A DNA stretch of 28,663 nt. Origin: an uncultured Rikenellaceae bacterium (GTDB taxonomy: Bacteria > Bacteroidota > Bacteroidia > Bacteroidales > UBA932). Positions 1 through 8,105 of the stretch are shown piece by piece. Within the stretch, counting starts at the first letter, position 1. Every line of letters starts with the position of its first letter. Made by a program: the position numbers and the translations under genes. The stretch lies in contig CALCYB010000172.1 of the NCBI GenBank assembly GCA_937906485.1, positions 1 to 28,663 on the forward strand, written 5' to 3'. The notes beneath the pieces are model-generated. The model had not been told where the DNA came from and made no database searches. It saw nothing but the letters and a program-made list of their open reading frames with translations.

Positions 1-120
1 AACACAAACTATTTTATTTGGACATTTTCAGCAATTTTCCCGAATTTCACAAAAAGATTAAAGAACTGATAATCTATACTTTAACTAACCTGCAATATTC
101 CTCAATTATCATCGAAAGGG
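1..120. mobile_element. AT-rich flank, probable end of an integrated element
   Basis: This stretch holds no gene I can support. By hand count it is about 29% G+C, far below the neighbouring genes. It ends exactly where a 5'-truncated tRNA-Met begins. A 7-base inverted repeat is present (TGATAAT at 67-73, ATTATCA at 105-111), which could be a recombinase arm site or chance. I infer that it is the terminal non-coding part of an integrative element that extends left of the window; no integrase is visible here. Confidence 0.4.
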
Positions 121-163
121 ATTCATAATCATGAGGTCCCCGGTTCAATCCCGGGTCTCGCTA
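121..163 (+). pseudogene. 3' fragment of tRNA-Met(CAU), probable att site
   Basis: The segment reads as the 3' part of an elongator-type tRNA. The anticodon loop TTCATAA lies at 122-128 (anticodon CAT at 124-126) and the 3' anticodon-stem strand TCATG at 129-133. The variable loop is 134-138, the T stem/loop CCCGG-TTCAATC-CCGGG is 139-155, the 3' acceptor strand TCTCGCT is 156-162, and discriminator A is 163. CCA is not encoded. The expected 5' partners (AGCGAGA acceptor strand, D arm, CATGA stem strand) are absent from 1-120; the bases before the loop read AAGGGA, so only the two nearest the loop match. A fragment starting at the anticodon loop is what tyrosine-recombinase elements that integrate in tRNA genes leave at one end. 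Simple decay of a tRNA gene is the alternative. Confidence 0.75.
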
Positions 164-164
164 C

Positions 165-202
165 AAAATAAGGCGACTAAATCTGATTAGTCGCCTTATT
201 TT
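165..202. terminator. Strong bidirectional hairpin terminator
   Basis: A perfect 16-bp inverted repeat (165-180 with 187-202) encloses a 6-base loop at 181-186. A T run follows on the plus strand and the stem begins with an A run, so it can act on both strands. It sits just after the tRNA 3' end and 18 bases beyond the stop codon of the minus-strand lipoprotein gene. It probably was the native tRNA terminator and also ends the lipoprotein transcript. Confidence 0.85.
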
Positions 203-220
203 TTCATTTATGGATTTACC

Positions 221-685
221 TTAAATCTTCACGCAAACCACTCTTTCTACTGATTTGTACGAAAAACCTGCATCTAAGTACTCATAGATGACATCCATTT
301 CCAGGTTGGACGCATCCAGCTTTGCAATCTCAATGGTTTCCATATCTTCGCCCAGTATCGTAACGCTGAGGGTCTTGCCTTTTTGAGACCATTGAATCGG
401 CATAGGAAATGCATCACCCTCTTCGTAATAGGTGATGGTTCCTGATCCATCTTTTTTGAAGTTAAAAATGACATAGTAAGAATCATCACAGAGTTCCTCT
501 TCTTCATAGACCAATTCTCCGTCTTCGTAGTCATAATACTCAAATTTTACGCTCTTCCACTTGCCAACGATGCTGTATTCTCCTTCCGGTTTTTTATCAT
601 CGTCATTTTTATCACAAGATACGCTGACCACCGACAACATCGCCATCAGAACAAGGCCGCCAAACAGATTGATTAATTTTTTCAT
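221..685 (-). CDS. Lipocalin-like lipoprotein
   Basis: This encodes a 154-residue secreted lipoprotein of unknown ligand. The start at 685 (MKKLINLF) is preferred over an in-frame Met nine codons upstream because it begins a clean signal peptide ending in a lipobox (VSVSC, Cys24). Asp and Lys follow the Cys. The mature part has the lipocalin-like hallmark GKW in SIVGKWKSVKF, then an acidic loop and alternating beta-strand pattern with a GSGTITYYE strand, resembling the small lipocalin-like lipoproteins common in Bacteroidota. A weak -7-like TAACTTTA (minus strand, 688-695) lies two bases before the start. It is the first intact gene beside the tRNA fragment. Function is not known. Confidence 0.7.
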   Translation of the reverse strand: MKKLINLFGGLVLMAMLSVVSVSCDKNDDDKKPEGEYSIVGKWKSVKFEYYDYEDGELVYEEEELCDDSYYVIFNFKKDGSGTITYYEEGDAFPMPIQWSQKGKTLSVTILGEDMETIEIAKLDASNLEMDVIYEYLDAGFSYKSVERVVCVKI

Positions 686-763
686 ACTAAAGTTAATTTT
701 ACGATTATACAATATGAATTCAACAGAATTTATTAATTACTCCTATTTTTATAATTTCCAGCT

Positions 764-3247
764 TTAATCATTATTCATCTGAACGATATCAACGCTGTCG
801 TCGTAAGTACCCAGCAGCCATTCGCTGAAATGGTCCGCCATCCGCCAGAAGAAATACTCATCCATATCACCAAAACTGTGACGCTGGCCGGGCAGAATCA
901 ACATATCAAATCGTTTGTTGGCACGAATCAAGGCATTCACGACACGCATCGTATTTGCCGGATGCACATTGTCATCAATGTCCCCGTGCACCAGGAGCAG
1001 ACGTCCTTTGAGATTACCTGCGATTTGCGCATTCTTGTCAATGTCATAAACAAAGGTCGTATCCCCTTTTTCCGTAATCTTTTCCAGAATACCGTGGTGC
1101 TGTTCACTCCACCAGCGGTTGTAGATGCTGTTGTCATGGTTACCCGCACAGGAAACTGCCGCCTTGTAGAAATCCGGGTAGGTCAGGATGGCCGCAGTAG
1201 ACATGAATCCTCCACCGGAGTGACCATGGATTCCCACACGGGAGGCATCCATGTAAGGACGTTGCGAGGCCAGCTGTTGAACAGCATACTTCTGGTCTTC
1301 AAGCCCATAGTCCCGAAGATTGCCATAGCCGTAATTGTGGTACCATTTCGAACGGTTGGGGTGACCGCCGCGGTTGCCGACCGTCACAACAATAAAGCCC
1401 ACTTGGGCAAGACGGTCCACGCGGTTCATTCCCTTGCTCCAGAAATAGTTGGTAGCTTCCACCTGAGGTCCCGGATAGACGTATTCAATCACCGGGTAGA
1501 GTTTGTTCGGATCAAAATCAAAGGGCTTGTAAATGACACCGTACAGATCCGTCACCCCATCCGCCGCCTTTACCTTGAACGGCTCGGGGAACTGATAACC
1601 TGCCGCAAAGAGCAAAGACAGGTCAGCTGTCTCCAGGTCCATGATCTTCTTGCCTTTTCCATCATAGAGCGCATTGGCCGGAGCCGTATCCACCCGGGAA
1701 TAGCTGCTGACGAAGTACTCGCCCTTTTGCGAAATACCGATCCGGCTGTCGTAATCACCGGGGTTGAGCAAGCGCATGTCCGATCCGTCAAAATTGACCC
1801 GGTACAGATGCATATAGTAGGGATTTTCATCCGGATTCACACCACAGGCCGTAAAATAGACCACTCGTTCCTTTTCATTGACGGCCACTACATTTTCCAC
1901 ATGGTAGGCACCTTTGGTAATGGCGTTCTTGAGCGTACCGTCTGCTTCGTAGAGGTAAAGATGTGCCCAACCGTTGCGCTCAGACCATTGGATCAGCTCT
2001 TTGCCTTGATTGACCACTTGAAGAGGACGGGTTTCCACATAGGTATTCAAGCGTTCTTCAATGATTACCCGGGCACTGTCTTCTGTCACGTGTACGGCAC
2101 AGATGTCCACCCGTTTCAAATCACGGCTGACGCGTTCGATGTAGAATTTGTCTTGATCACCCAACCAGACGACAGGATAATAGTCTGCGTACATCAGTTC
2201 CTTGGTATAAGGCTTGCCCATGATGCCCAGGGACTGGTCCTTGAAGGCAGCCGTACGGATGACCCGGCTGCTGTCGGTGGTCATATCAAACAAATACAGA
2301 TGGGTCTCAGGACTCGGCTCACCGGGCATCTGGTATTTGTAGGTTTCCAACTTCGGACGCGGCTGACTCAGCACATCGATGACCCAGAAATCTTTTATTT
2401 TGGACATATCGTAGCGGCAGGTGGCGAAGTAACGGGAGTCGGGTGACCAATAGGCATTGGCCGGATAACGTTTGTTGGTATCCCGTTCACCGAAACCCCG
2501 GTAATCCGATCCGCCATAGGCAAATTCCGGCGTTCCGTCAAAGGTCAGACGATGTTCCACAAAAGTCGAATCCTTCTCATCTTCCATCCATTTGCGCAGG
2601 TTTTCCATATCGGTATAGTACACATCCAGTCCTTTGACATACACCACGCGGCTGCTGTCCGGAGAAATGGAAGCCCAACGGGGAAAACGTTTCTTTTTAT
2701 CCACGTCACTTACATCCGTCAGTTTACGGGTAGCAATATCGTACTCAAACCGGAAGGTTTTCTTTACTTTTTTGGCCGGCTTCTTGGGCTGGGCAGCGGC
2801 AGTGCTGTCTTGCTTCAAGTCAGCCCCTTTCTTTTTGGCAGGTTTTTCATTCACCATCACCGTACTGGGCACCTCAAACGTAAAGGTCTTGTCGTCCTTG
2901 AGCTGGAGATTGCGCATCGGGATGTGTTGTGCATCAAACGGATCCCGGATGATTTCGGTCAGCTGCATGGCCAGTTCATCCATATCGAACACCGGTGTCT
3001 TGGTCTTGGCCACCGGATCCACCAGGTAGGCATTTTCTCCATAGGGTGTCTTCCACCAGTACCAGAACTGATTGGAATGTTTGAACCACCGGGGCGTAAT
3101 GGTGGTACTGAATACCATCTGATTGACCTTCTTGGTCGAAAAACGTTCAGCCAGTTCGTAATTCGGCTCAGTGACCGGAACTTGCTGTGCAGGCAATGCC
3201 AGGGCAAAGCTGCCTAAAAGAAGACTGAATAATACTATACGTTTCAT
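764..3247 (-). CDS. Dipeptidyl peptidase IV-like S9 peptidase
   Basis: This is an 827-residue periplasmic serine peptidase of the DPP IV / prolyl oligopeptidase family (S9B), which removes N-terminal dipeptides, typically after Pro or Ala. A signal peptide covers residues 1-20 (cleavage near ALPAQQ). An eight-bladed beta-propeller region follows to about residue 570, then the alpha/beta-hydrolase domain. The catalytic triad is visible: Ser677 in GHSGGG, Asp758 in DIDDNVH, His790 in GQRHSF. A Lys/Ala/Pro-rich insert at about 132-163 interrupts the propeller region. The gene is third in a minus-strand cluster behind the acyltransferase and phosphoesterase genes, 24 bases after the latter. The likely role is peptide processing for amino-acid nutrition. 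Family call is firm; substrate is inferred. Confidence 0.92.
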   Translation of the reverse strand: MKRIVLFSLLLGSFALALPAQQVPVTEPNYELAERFSTKKVNQMVFSTTITPRWFKHSNQFWYWWKTPYGENAYLVDPVAKTKTPVFDMDELAMQLTEIIRDPFDAQHIPMRNLQLKDDKTFTFEVPSTVMVNEKPAKKKGADLKQDSTAAAQPKKPAKKVKKTFRFEYDIATRKLTDVSDVDKKKRFPRWASISPDSSRVVYVKGLDVYYTDMENLRKWMEDEKDSTFVEHRLTFDGTPEFAYGGSDYRGFGERDTNKRYPANAYWSPDSRYFATCRYDMSKIKDFWVIDVLSQPRPKLETYKYQMPGEPSPETHLYLFDMTTDSSRVIRTAAFKDQSLGIMGKPYTKELMYADYYPVVWLGDQDKFYIERVSRDLKRVDICAVHVTEDSARVIIEERLNTYVETRPLQVVNQGKELIQWSERNGWAHLYLYEADGTLKNAITKGAYHVENVVAVNEKERVVYFTACGVNPDENPYYMHLYRVNFDGSDMRLLNPGDYDSRIGISQKGEYFVSSYSRVDTAPANALYDGKGKKIMDLETADLSLLFAAGYQFPEPFKVKAADGVTDLYGVIYKPFDFDPNKLYPVIEYVYPGPQVEATNYFWSKGMNRVDRLAQVGFIVVTVGNRGGHPNRSKWYHNYGYGNLRDYGLEDQKYAVQQLASQRPYMDASRVGIHGHSGGGFMSTAAILTYPDFYKAAVSCAGNHDNSIYNRWWSEQHHGILEKITEKGDTTFVYDIDKNAQIAGNLKGRLLLVHGDIDDNVHPANTMRVVNALIRANKRFDMLILPGQRHSFGDMDEYFFWRMADHFSEWLLGTYDDSVDIVQMNND

Positions 3248-3271
3248 AAGGACTTGATTGATTCTTTCCAG

Positions 3272-3781
3272 TTACTCTTCTTTGCGAACGGATTTCTCCC
3301 ATTCACAAACTTCCATATCGTAGATGCGGCCCTCATCAATCCGAAAACGCAGGGCCGTACGGACTTGATGAAAACCGGAAATACCGGCTGCACCGGGGTT
3401 CAACACCAACATGTTGCGCGGCTTGTCGTTCATGACCTTCAGGATGTGGGAATGACCACAAACAAAAATATCCGGTCGATGAGCCTCGATCAGCTGGTAG
3501 GCCTTGAAATCATAACGCCCGGGGTAGCCACCGATGTGCATCATCAGCACACGCATCCCACCGCAATCGAACAGCTGGGTATATGGATAGACCTCGCGGA
3601 TCGGTGTTCCGTCACAGTTGCCGTAAACCCCTCTCAAAGGCTTCAAGGCCGCTATCTTCCGTGCCGTCGCCAAATCGCCGAAGTCTCCGGCATGCCAGAT
3701 CTCATCCACCGGTTCAAAAAACCGTGCGAGGCAATCATCAAAATAGCAATGCGTATCCGAGAGCAATCCGATGTACGGCAT
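3272..3781 (-). CDS. YfcE/MJ0936-type metallophosphoesterase
   Basis: This is a 169-residue calcineurin-like phosphoesterase of the small YfcE/MJ0936 family, which hydrolyses phosphodiesters using a two-metal centre. All motifs are present in order: D9-x-H11 (SDTH), GD with Asp33, GNCD with Asn55, His82 (MMHIGG), and GHSH with His110/His112, followed by NPGAAG. There is no signal peptide, so it should be cytoplasmic. It lies 5 bases after the acyltransferase gene and 24 bases before the DPP IV-like gene, so co-transcription is likely. The physiological substrate cannot be read from the sequence. Confidence 0.88.
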   Translation of the reverse strand: MPYIGLLSDTHCYFDDCLARFFEPVDEIWHAGDFGDLATARKIAALKPLRGVYGNCDGTPIREVYPYTQLFDCGGMRVLMMHIGGYPGRYDFKAYQLIEAHRPDIFVCGHSHILKVMNDKPRNMLVLNPGAAGISGFHQVRTALRFRIDEGRIYDMEVCEWEKSVRKEE

Positions 3782-3786
3782 ATGGG

Positions 3787-4974
3787 TCAGAGTTTGATGA
3801 CAATTTTCTTTTTATACAGGAACATGGCCATGGCGGTGAAGATCGCCACATAAACCAAGGCATACATCAGCGAGGCCATTTCAGTATTGCCGAAGAGGGA
3901 GACGCAGCAGTTCTGATAGAACCAGGAAGAGAGGTTCCAGGTCTTTTCCACCAGGGTACCGTCTTCTTGGGGAACCATGGCCGTCCATTTGATGATGCGG
4001 CTGAAGGTCTTGGCAAAAATGCCGGCCATCACGAACGCGAAGAGCGGATTCATTCCCAAGGCCTTGAAGGGCGTAAAGATCTTTTCTTTGCCACGGATAT
4101 CGATCCAGTAAATGAAAAACGCCAGCATCACAATGGCCCAACCACCGGCATACAGGACATACGAACTGCTCCACAGGGGCTTGTTGATCGGGATCCAGAT
4201 GTTCAGGACGGAGCCTGCAGCCAGACACAACAGACCGATGGTGTACAATTTGGAAACGGCCTCCATCTTTTCCGTTGTCGAACGGATCAAAGAACCCATC
4301 AAATAGCCCAGCAGCACGGTGGCACTGCCGGAAATCACCCCGAACAGTCCTTCCGGATCAAAGGCAATGCCGTATCCATGGTAAACGTGACTGTCTCCGA
4401 AGATGGCAACGTCAATCGGCCCTGCGATATTGCCCTCCAGCGTACTCCATTCCGGACCGCCGAAGAGCCGCAGCAACAACGGGTGCAAGACCATCAAAGT
4501 CCCCATTCCCCAAAGGATGCGACGAGGGGATTTCAACCACAAAGCCAACAGCCCTCCGACAAAATAGCACAGGGCGATGCGCTGCAACACGCCCAGGATA
4601 CGGATCCGGCCCAGCCAATTGACATAGTTTTCACCGAAACTCAGATCCGGATTCATCGAAGTGGGATAAAACGGGAAGGCATTCAAGGCCAGCCCTACCA
4701 GAAAGATCAGGATACTGCGTTTGGCCAGTTTTGCCAATGACTGACGGTTCAACCCTTCCTGGTATTTAGCAAAGGAAAAGGCCATGGCCGCACCGACCAC
4801 AAACAGGAAAAACGGGAAAACCAGGTCTGTAGGTGTACATCCGTCCCAAGGGGCATGGCGCAAGGGCGGGAAAATCTTGCCCCAACTTCCGGGGTTATTC
4901 ACAAGGATCATACCGGCGACGGTCATTCCGCGCAGCACATCCAAGGCAACATAACGAGGTGATTTTGTATTCAT
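3787..4974 (-). CDS. NagX/HGSNAT-like membrane acyltransferase
   Basis: This 395-residue multipass inner-membrane protein has the N-terminal signature of the heparan-alpha-glucosaminide N-acetyltransferase (HGSNAT/NagX, COG4299, DUF5009) family: ALDVLRGMTVAGMILVNNPG, then HAPWDGCTPTDLVFPFFLF. About ten hydrophobic segments follow. Family members move acetyl groups across the membrane to amino sugars; the bacterial function is poorly defined. A -7 element sits four bases upstream of the ATG at 4974, so its mRNA may be nearly leaderless. It is the first gene of a minus-strand cluster with the phosphoesterase and DPP IV-like genes, and it diverges from rsmE across only 57 bases. Confidence 0.85.
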   Translation of the reverse strand: MNTKSPRYVALDVLRGMTVAGMILVNNPGSWGKIFPPLRHAPWDGCTPTDLVFPFFLFVVGAAMAFSFAKYQEGLNRQSLAKLAKRSILIFLVGLALNAFPFYPTSMNPDLSFGENYVNWLGRIRILGVLQRIALCYFVGGLLALWLKSPRRILWGMGTLMVLHPLLLRLFGGPEWSTLEGNIAGPIDVAIFGDSHVYHGYGIAFDPEGLFGVISGSATVLLGYLMGSLIRSTTEKMEAVSKLYTIGLLCLAAGSVLNIWIPINKPLWSSSYVLYAGGWAIVMLAFFIYWIDIRGKEKIFTPFKALGMNPLFAFVMAGIFAKTFSRIIKWTAMVPQEDGTLVEKTWNLSSWFYQNCCVSLFGNTEMASLMYALVYVAIFTAMAMFLYKKKIVIKL

Positions 4975-4978
4975 ACCA

Positions 4979-4986
4979 CAAATTTA
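4979..4986 (-). promoter_or_regulatory. -7 promoter element of the acyltransferase cluster
   Basis: The minus strand reads TAAATTTG, a full match to the Bacteroidota -7 consensus TAnnTTTG. The downstream ATG (4974) begins after only four bases. No convincing TTTG -33 box is present at the usual distance. Confidence 0.55.
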
Positions 4987-5018
4987 GGCAAAAACTCGGT
5001 GAAAGCCTTTAAAAATAC

Positions 5019-5026
5019 TACCTTTG
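5019..5026 (+). promoter_or_regulatory. -7 promoter element of rsmE
   Basis: TACCTTTG matches TAnnTTTG. The rsmE ATG at 5032 follows after five bases, so transcription would start at or beside the start codon. No clear -33 TTTG is seen. This site also argues against the in-frame ATG at 4999, which would lie upstream of it. Confidence 0.55.
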
Positions 5027-5031
5027 TTGAC

Positions 5032-5742
5032 ATGGAATTGTACACATCACCGAATCTGGCTGACGCCACCGTCGAACTCTCCGCCGAAGAATCGTTCCAC
5101 TGCATCAAAGTCATGCGCAACCGGGTCGGCGACCGGGTGCACGTGACCGACGGACAAGGAAACATCTGCGAGTGCCGCATCCTGGAAGCAGACCAGCGCC
5201 GCACCGTCCTGGCTCCGGAATCCTGTCAGCAGATTCCGCGCAACACTGCCTTCCGCCTGCACATCGCAGCAGCCCCTACCAAAAACATCGACCGGTTTGA
5301 ATGGTTCCTGGAAAAAGCCACCGAATTGGGGATGGACGAGATCACCCCCCTGTTATGCGAACATTCGGAGCGCAAGGTACTCAAAGACGACCGTGAGGTC
5401 AAGATCCTGCATGCAGCCGCCTGCCAGTCGCTCCGCGCCTGGTTTCCACAATGGCATCCGCTTACCCCTTTTCTTGAATTTATCCGTCAGACAGCCTCGC
5501 AGCCGGCCTTGAAACTCATCGCCTACTGCGGTGACGAGTTGGAAAAACAGCCGCTACGCGAAGTTCTGCAAACGTACGGAAGCGGACCGGTCATCATACT
5601 CATAGGCCCGGAAGGGGATTTCAGTTCCCAAGAAATCCAGGCTGCAGTTGCCGCCGGATATGTTCCGGTCACCTTCGGCACCATGCGTATGCGTGCAGAA
5701 ACCGCAGCAGTTTTTGCCGCCGCGGCCGCCGCACTGCTCTAA
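5032..5742 (+). CDS. rsmE: 16S rRNA m3U1498 methyltransferase
   Basis: RsmE is a SPOUT (trefoil-knot) methyltransferase that methylates N3 of U1498 in 16S rRNA using S-adenosylmethionine. The 236-residue product shows the family landmarks in order: the N-terminal HCIKVMRNRVGD segment, KNIDRFEWFLEKATELG, the SERK segment, QSLRAW, and the C-terminal knot with IGPEGDFS and FGTMRMRAETAA. The ATG at 5032 is chosen over 4999 because a -7 element lies between them and MELYTSPN aligns with usual RsmE starts. It converges on tsaC with an 8-base gap and no clear terminator. Length is normal. Confidence 0.93.
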   Translation: MELYTSPNLADATVELSAEESFHCIKVMRNRVGDRVHVTDGQGNICECRILEADQRRTVLAPESCQQIPRNTAFRLHIAAAPTKNIDRFEWFLEKATELGMDEITPLLCEHSERKVLKDDREVKILHAAACQSLRAWFPQWHPLTPFLEFIRQTASQPALKLIAYCGDELEKQPLREVLQTYGSGPVIILIGPEGDFSSQEIQAAVAAGYVPVTFGTMRMRAETAAVFAAAAAALL

Positions 5743-5750
5743 TCCCTTCC

Positions 5751-6317
5751 TTAAGGACGGATAATCTGGATTTCCCCACCCAGGCCCAACTTCATCAAAG
5801 AAGAAGGTTTGCCGGTTGCCCCCTGCTCATACTTGGCCGGAGCCACCCAGTCCACGGCCTCAATCATCTCCTTTGAAATCTCGGCAAAACGGGCAGGTGT
5901 CTTCTCTCCGGAACGGTTGGCGGATGTGGAGATCAACGGCTTTTGCAGACGGGTGACCAGTTGCAGACAGAATTCATGCTGGGGGATGCGCACTGCCAGT
6001 GTTCCGTCTTCGGCAACCACCCCGGGAGCCACTCCCGTCGCACCCGGATAGATCAGGGTCATCGGCTGGTCATTCACCTCAATCAGGGACCAGGCGATTT
6101 CCGGTACCTGACGGATATAACGGCAAAGCATATCGCTACCGTTCATCAACGTAATCAGGCTCTTGGCATCTTCACGCTGCTTGATTTTGAATATTTTTTC
6201 TACAGCTTCCGGGCAGGTCGCATCACAACCCAATCCCCAAACGGTGTCCGTCGGATAGAGGATCACTCCCCCTTCGCGCAAAATGCGGACAGCTTCATTA
6301 ATTTCAGGAAAACTCAT
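5751..6317 (-). CDS. tsaC: L-threonylcarbamoyladenylate synthase
   Basis: This TsaC/YrdC/Sua5-family enzyme makes threonylcarbamoyl-AMP from threonine, bicarbonate and ATP, the first step of t6A modification of ANN-decoding tRNAs. The 188-residue product carries the YrdC core: GGVILYPTDTVWGLGCDA, IKQREDAKSL, QPMTLIYPG, and STSANRSGE. There is no C-terminal Sua5 domain, so it is the short TsaC form. The ATG at 6317 overlaps the stop codon of the upstream phosphatase gene (ATGA), which supports this start over an in-frame one 18 codons upstream. It is the last gene of the mutL operon. The pathway partner tsaE is encoded about 6 kb away. Confidence 0.92.
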   Translation of the reverse strand: MSFPEINEAVRILREGGVILYPTDTVWGLGCDATCPEAVEKIFKIKQREDAKSLITLMNGSDMLCRYIRQVPEIAWSLIEVNDQPMTLIYPGATGVAPGVVAEDGTLAVRIPQHEFCLQLVTRLQKPLISTSANRSGEKTPARFAEISKEMIEAVDWVAPAKYEQGATGKPSSLMKLGLGGEIQIIRP

Positions 6318-7432
6318 AATACTGATGAATATACACTTAAATCCGTCACTACCGGATAATGGTCCGACCATTCCAGACGGGGTGTGCGGTGGTGCAGGAC
6401 ATAATAGGACTCCGGAACCAGCACATAATCAATCCGAAGCAGCGGCCAGAAAGTCGCATAGGTCCCCGCCAGGTACTCCCCGGCCTCTATGAACGTGTCC
6501 TTTCGTCCGCGGCTGAGCTGACGATAGGTATAGGACATGGGCGTATCGTTGAAATCCCCACAAACAACCGCCGGATAGGGACTTTGGGCGATATGCTCCA
6601 GTACCACATCCACCTGCTCGACCCGTCGCAGGTTGCTGCGGGTCATCTTGGTCTGCAATTGGTTCCACTCCTCGGATATGATTTCAGATCCGCCACGGCT
6701 CAAGTTTTTGATGATGGCCGAGAACGAAATGTTGAATGACTCCAGGTGATTGTTATAAAAACGGATGATTTCCTTTCCTAACTGGATATCGGTCCAGATC
6801 GAAAGGTTGGTGCTGCCTTTGAAACTGATCCGCCCCTGGTCCACGATGGGATACCGGCTGACAGTCAGGTTACCGAACCAGGCCCCGCTACGCAGACGGA
6901 AGAAATGCTTGTGCCGGTAAGGATATTCCTTCAAAATGGTATGCAGACGGCTGGTATCCGAAATGTAAAACTCCTGCATACAGACCACATCCGGCTGCTC
7001 CTGACGGATATAATCCAGAATATGCTGCTGACAGGCCCTACGGTCCAACTCATCCTTGTGCACCGCAAACTGCCCCACATTGTAGGTCATCATCCGCAGA
7101 CCTTGTGTCCCCGTAACTTCATTGACCTGCTTGTTTCCCAAATGCACATAGGAGTCCAAAAACAGCAGTGAGGGCAACAGAATCACCAGCGGAATCCATG
7201 CCGAACGGGAACGTCGGATCAGCGCAACCAGGAACAGGAAAAGATTGATGGCCGCAATCGGAATGAAAAACATACCGAAGAACGCCGGCAACGGAAAATG
7301 GACCGGATTGACAAACAAAGCCAGGTACGAGAGCAACAGGGCACCCGCAGCAAGCAGCAGCACCAGACGGAAACTGATGCTGACCAGAAAAAAACGCTTT
7401 CTCTGCTGACGGAATGTCTTTCGGTCTCCCAT
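6314..7432 (-). CDS. Membrane-anchored endonuclease/exonuclease/phosphatase-family protein
   Basis: This is a 372-residue protein with about three N-terminal membrane segments (residues 15-40, 48-72, 78-94) followed by an EEP (exonuclease III/DNase I/sphingomyelinase-like) domain. Metal-binding and catalytic signatures are visible: Asn118 in TYNVGQF, Glu154 in CMQEF, Asp293/Asn295 in GDFND, and Asp357/His358 in WSDHYPV. The catalytic domain probably faces the periplasm. Substrates of the family range from DNA to phosphoinositides and cannot be decided here. The gene lies 12 bases after the rhomboid gene and overlaps tsaC by 4 bases. A mutL-rhomboid-EEP order is common in Bacteroidota. Confidence 0.87.
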   Translation of the reverse strand: MGDRKTFRQQRKRFFLVSISFRLVLLLAAGALLLSYLALFVNPVHFPLPAFFGMFFIPIAAINLFLFLVALIRRSRSAWIPLVILLPSLLFLDSYVHLGNKQVNEVTGTQGLRMMTYNVGQFAVHKDELDRRACQQHILDYIRQEQPDVVCMQEFYISDTSRLHTILKEYPYRHKHFFRLRSGAWFGNLTVSRYPIVDQGRISFKGSTNLSIWTDIQLGKEIIRFYNNHLESFNISFSAIIKNLSRGGSEIISEEWNQLQTKMTRSNLRRVEQVDVVLEHIAQSPYPAVVCGDFNDTPMSYTYRQLSRGRKDTFIEAGEYLAGTYATFWPLLRIDYVLVPESYYVLHHRTPRLEWSDHYPVVTDLSVYSSVL

Positions 7433-7444
7433 GGCGCTGGCGCA

Positions 7445-8098
7445 CTAATAATACATCCGGCCTTTTTTCTTCCAGTACAATACCAGCAACAACCCGAAGA
7501 GCATACCGCCCAAATGGGCAAAGTGTGCGACGTTTCCACCGGAATTGGAAATGCCCAAGAACAGTTCAAGCGCACCGAAGATCATCACAAACCATTTGGC
7601 TTTCATCTGAACCGGCGGAAAGATCAACCCCATGACGTTGTTCGGGAAAAGCATGCCGTAGGCCAGCAACAAGCCATAAATGGCCCCGGAAGCACCGACT
7701 GTCGGCGTCAGGAAGACACGGCGGATGCTGTTCATCGCCCCGACATTGCCCGCCTCAACCAGGCTTTGCAGGTGCTGCACCTCCACAAACTGCACCAACG
7801 AATGCAGCAGGGCGGCCCCCAGACCCGTCACCATATAATACAGGAAAAACTTCTTGCTGCCCCATACATTCTCCAGCAGGGTCCCGAAGATGAACAACGT
7901 GTACATGTTGAAGAACAGGTGCCAGAAGCCGCCATGCATGAACATGTGGGAAATGAACTGATAGGGATGAAAGAGTTCGGATTCAAAATAGAACAACGCA
8001 AAATGCCGGTACATGAAATCTCCGGTAAAGGTTGTCAGCAACAGCACCAATACATTGATGATGAGCAGGTTTTTTACAACGGGTGTTAAATTTCTCAT
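7445..8098 (-). CDS. Rhomboid-family intramembrane serine protease
   Basis: This is a 217-residue polytopic protein. The rhomboid fingerprint is complete: the His-rich L1/TM2 segment HMFMHGGFWHLFFNMY (51-66), nucleophile Ser137 in GASGAIYG, and general base His195 in AHFAHLGG. It cleaves transmembrane helices of other proteins within the membrane. The start at 8098 (MRNLTPVV) leaves a 7-base gap to mutL. An ATG ten codons upstream at 8128 would overlap mutL and adds an unlikely hydrophilic leader. The natural substrate is unknown; neighbours in the operon are mutL and the EEP protein. Confidence 0.92.
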   Translation of the reverse strand: MRNLTPVVKNLLIINVLVLLLTTFTGDFMYRHFALFYFESELFHPYQFISHMFMHGGFWHLFFNMYTLFIFGTLLENVWGSKKFFLYYMVTGLGAALLHSLVQFVEVQHLQSLVEAGNVGAMNSIRRVFLTPTVGASGAIYGLLLAYGMLFPNNVMGLIFPPVQMKAKWFVMIFGALELFLGISNSGGNVAHFAHLGGMLFGLLLVLYWKKKGRMYY

Positions 8099-8105
8099 AA
8101 ACAAA

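Noticed and set aside
1..163. Complete tRNA-Met gene
   Set aside because: The 5' acceptor strand, D arm and 5' anticodon-stem strand are not found upstream, so only the 3' part is real.
830..2446. 538-codon open frame on the plus strand opposite the DPP IV-like gene
   Set aside because: It lies wholly antisense to a gene with a complete catalytic triad, has no recognisable domain or signal peptide and is rich in His/Arg/Val, as expected of a shadow frame.
3583..4740. 385-codon plus-strand frame opposite the phosphoesterase and acyltransferase genes
   Set aside because: It spans two real minus-strand genes, has low-complexity His/Gln/Arg composition and no recognisable family.
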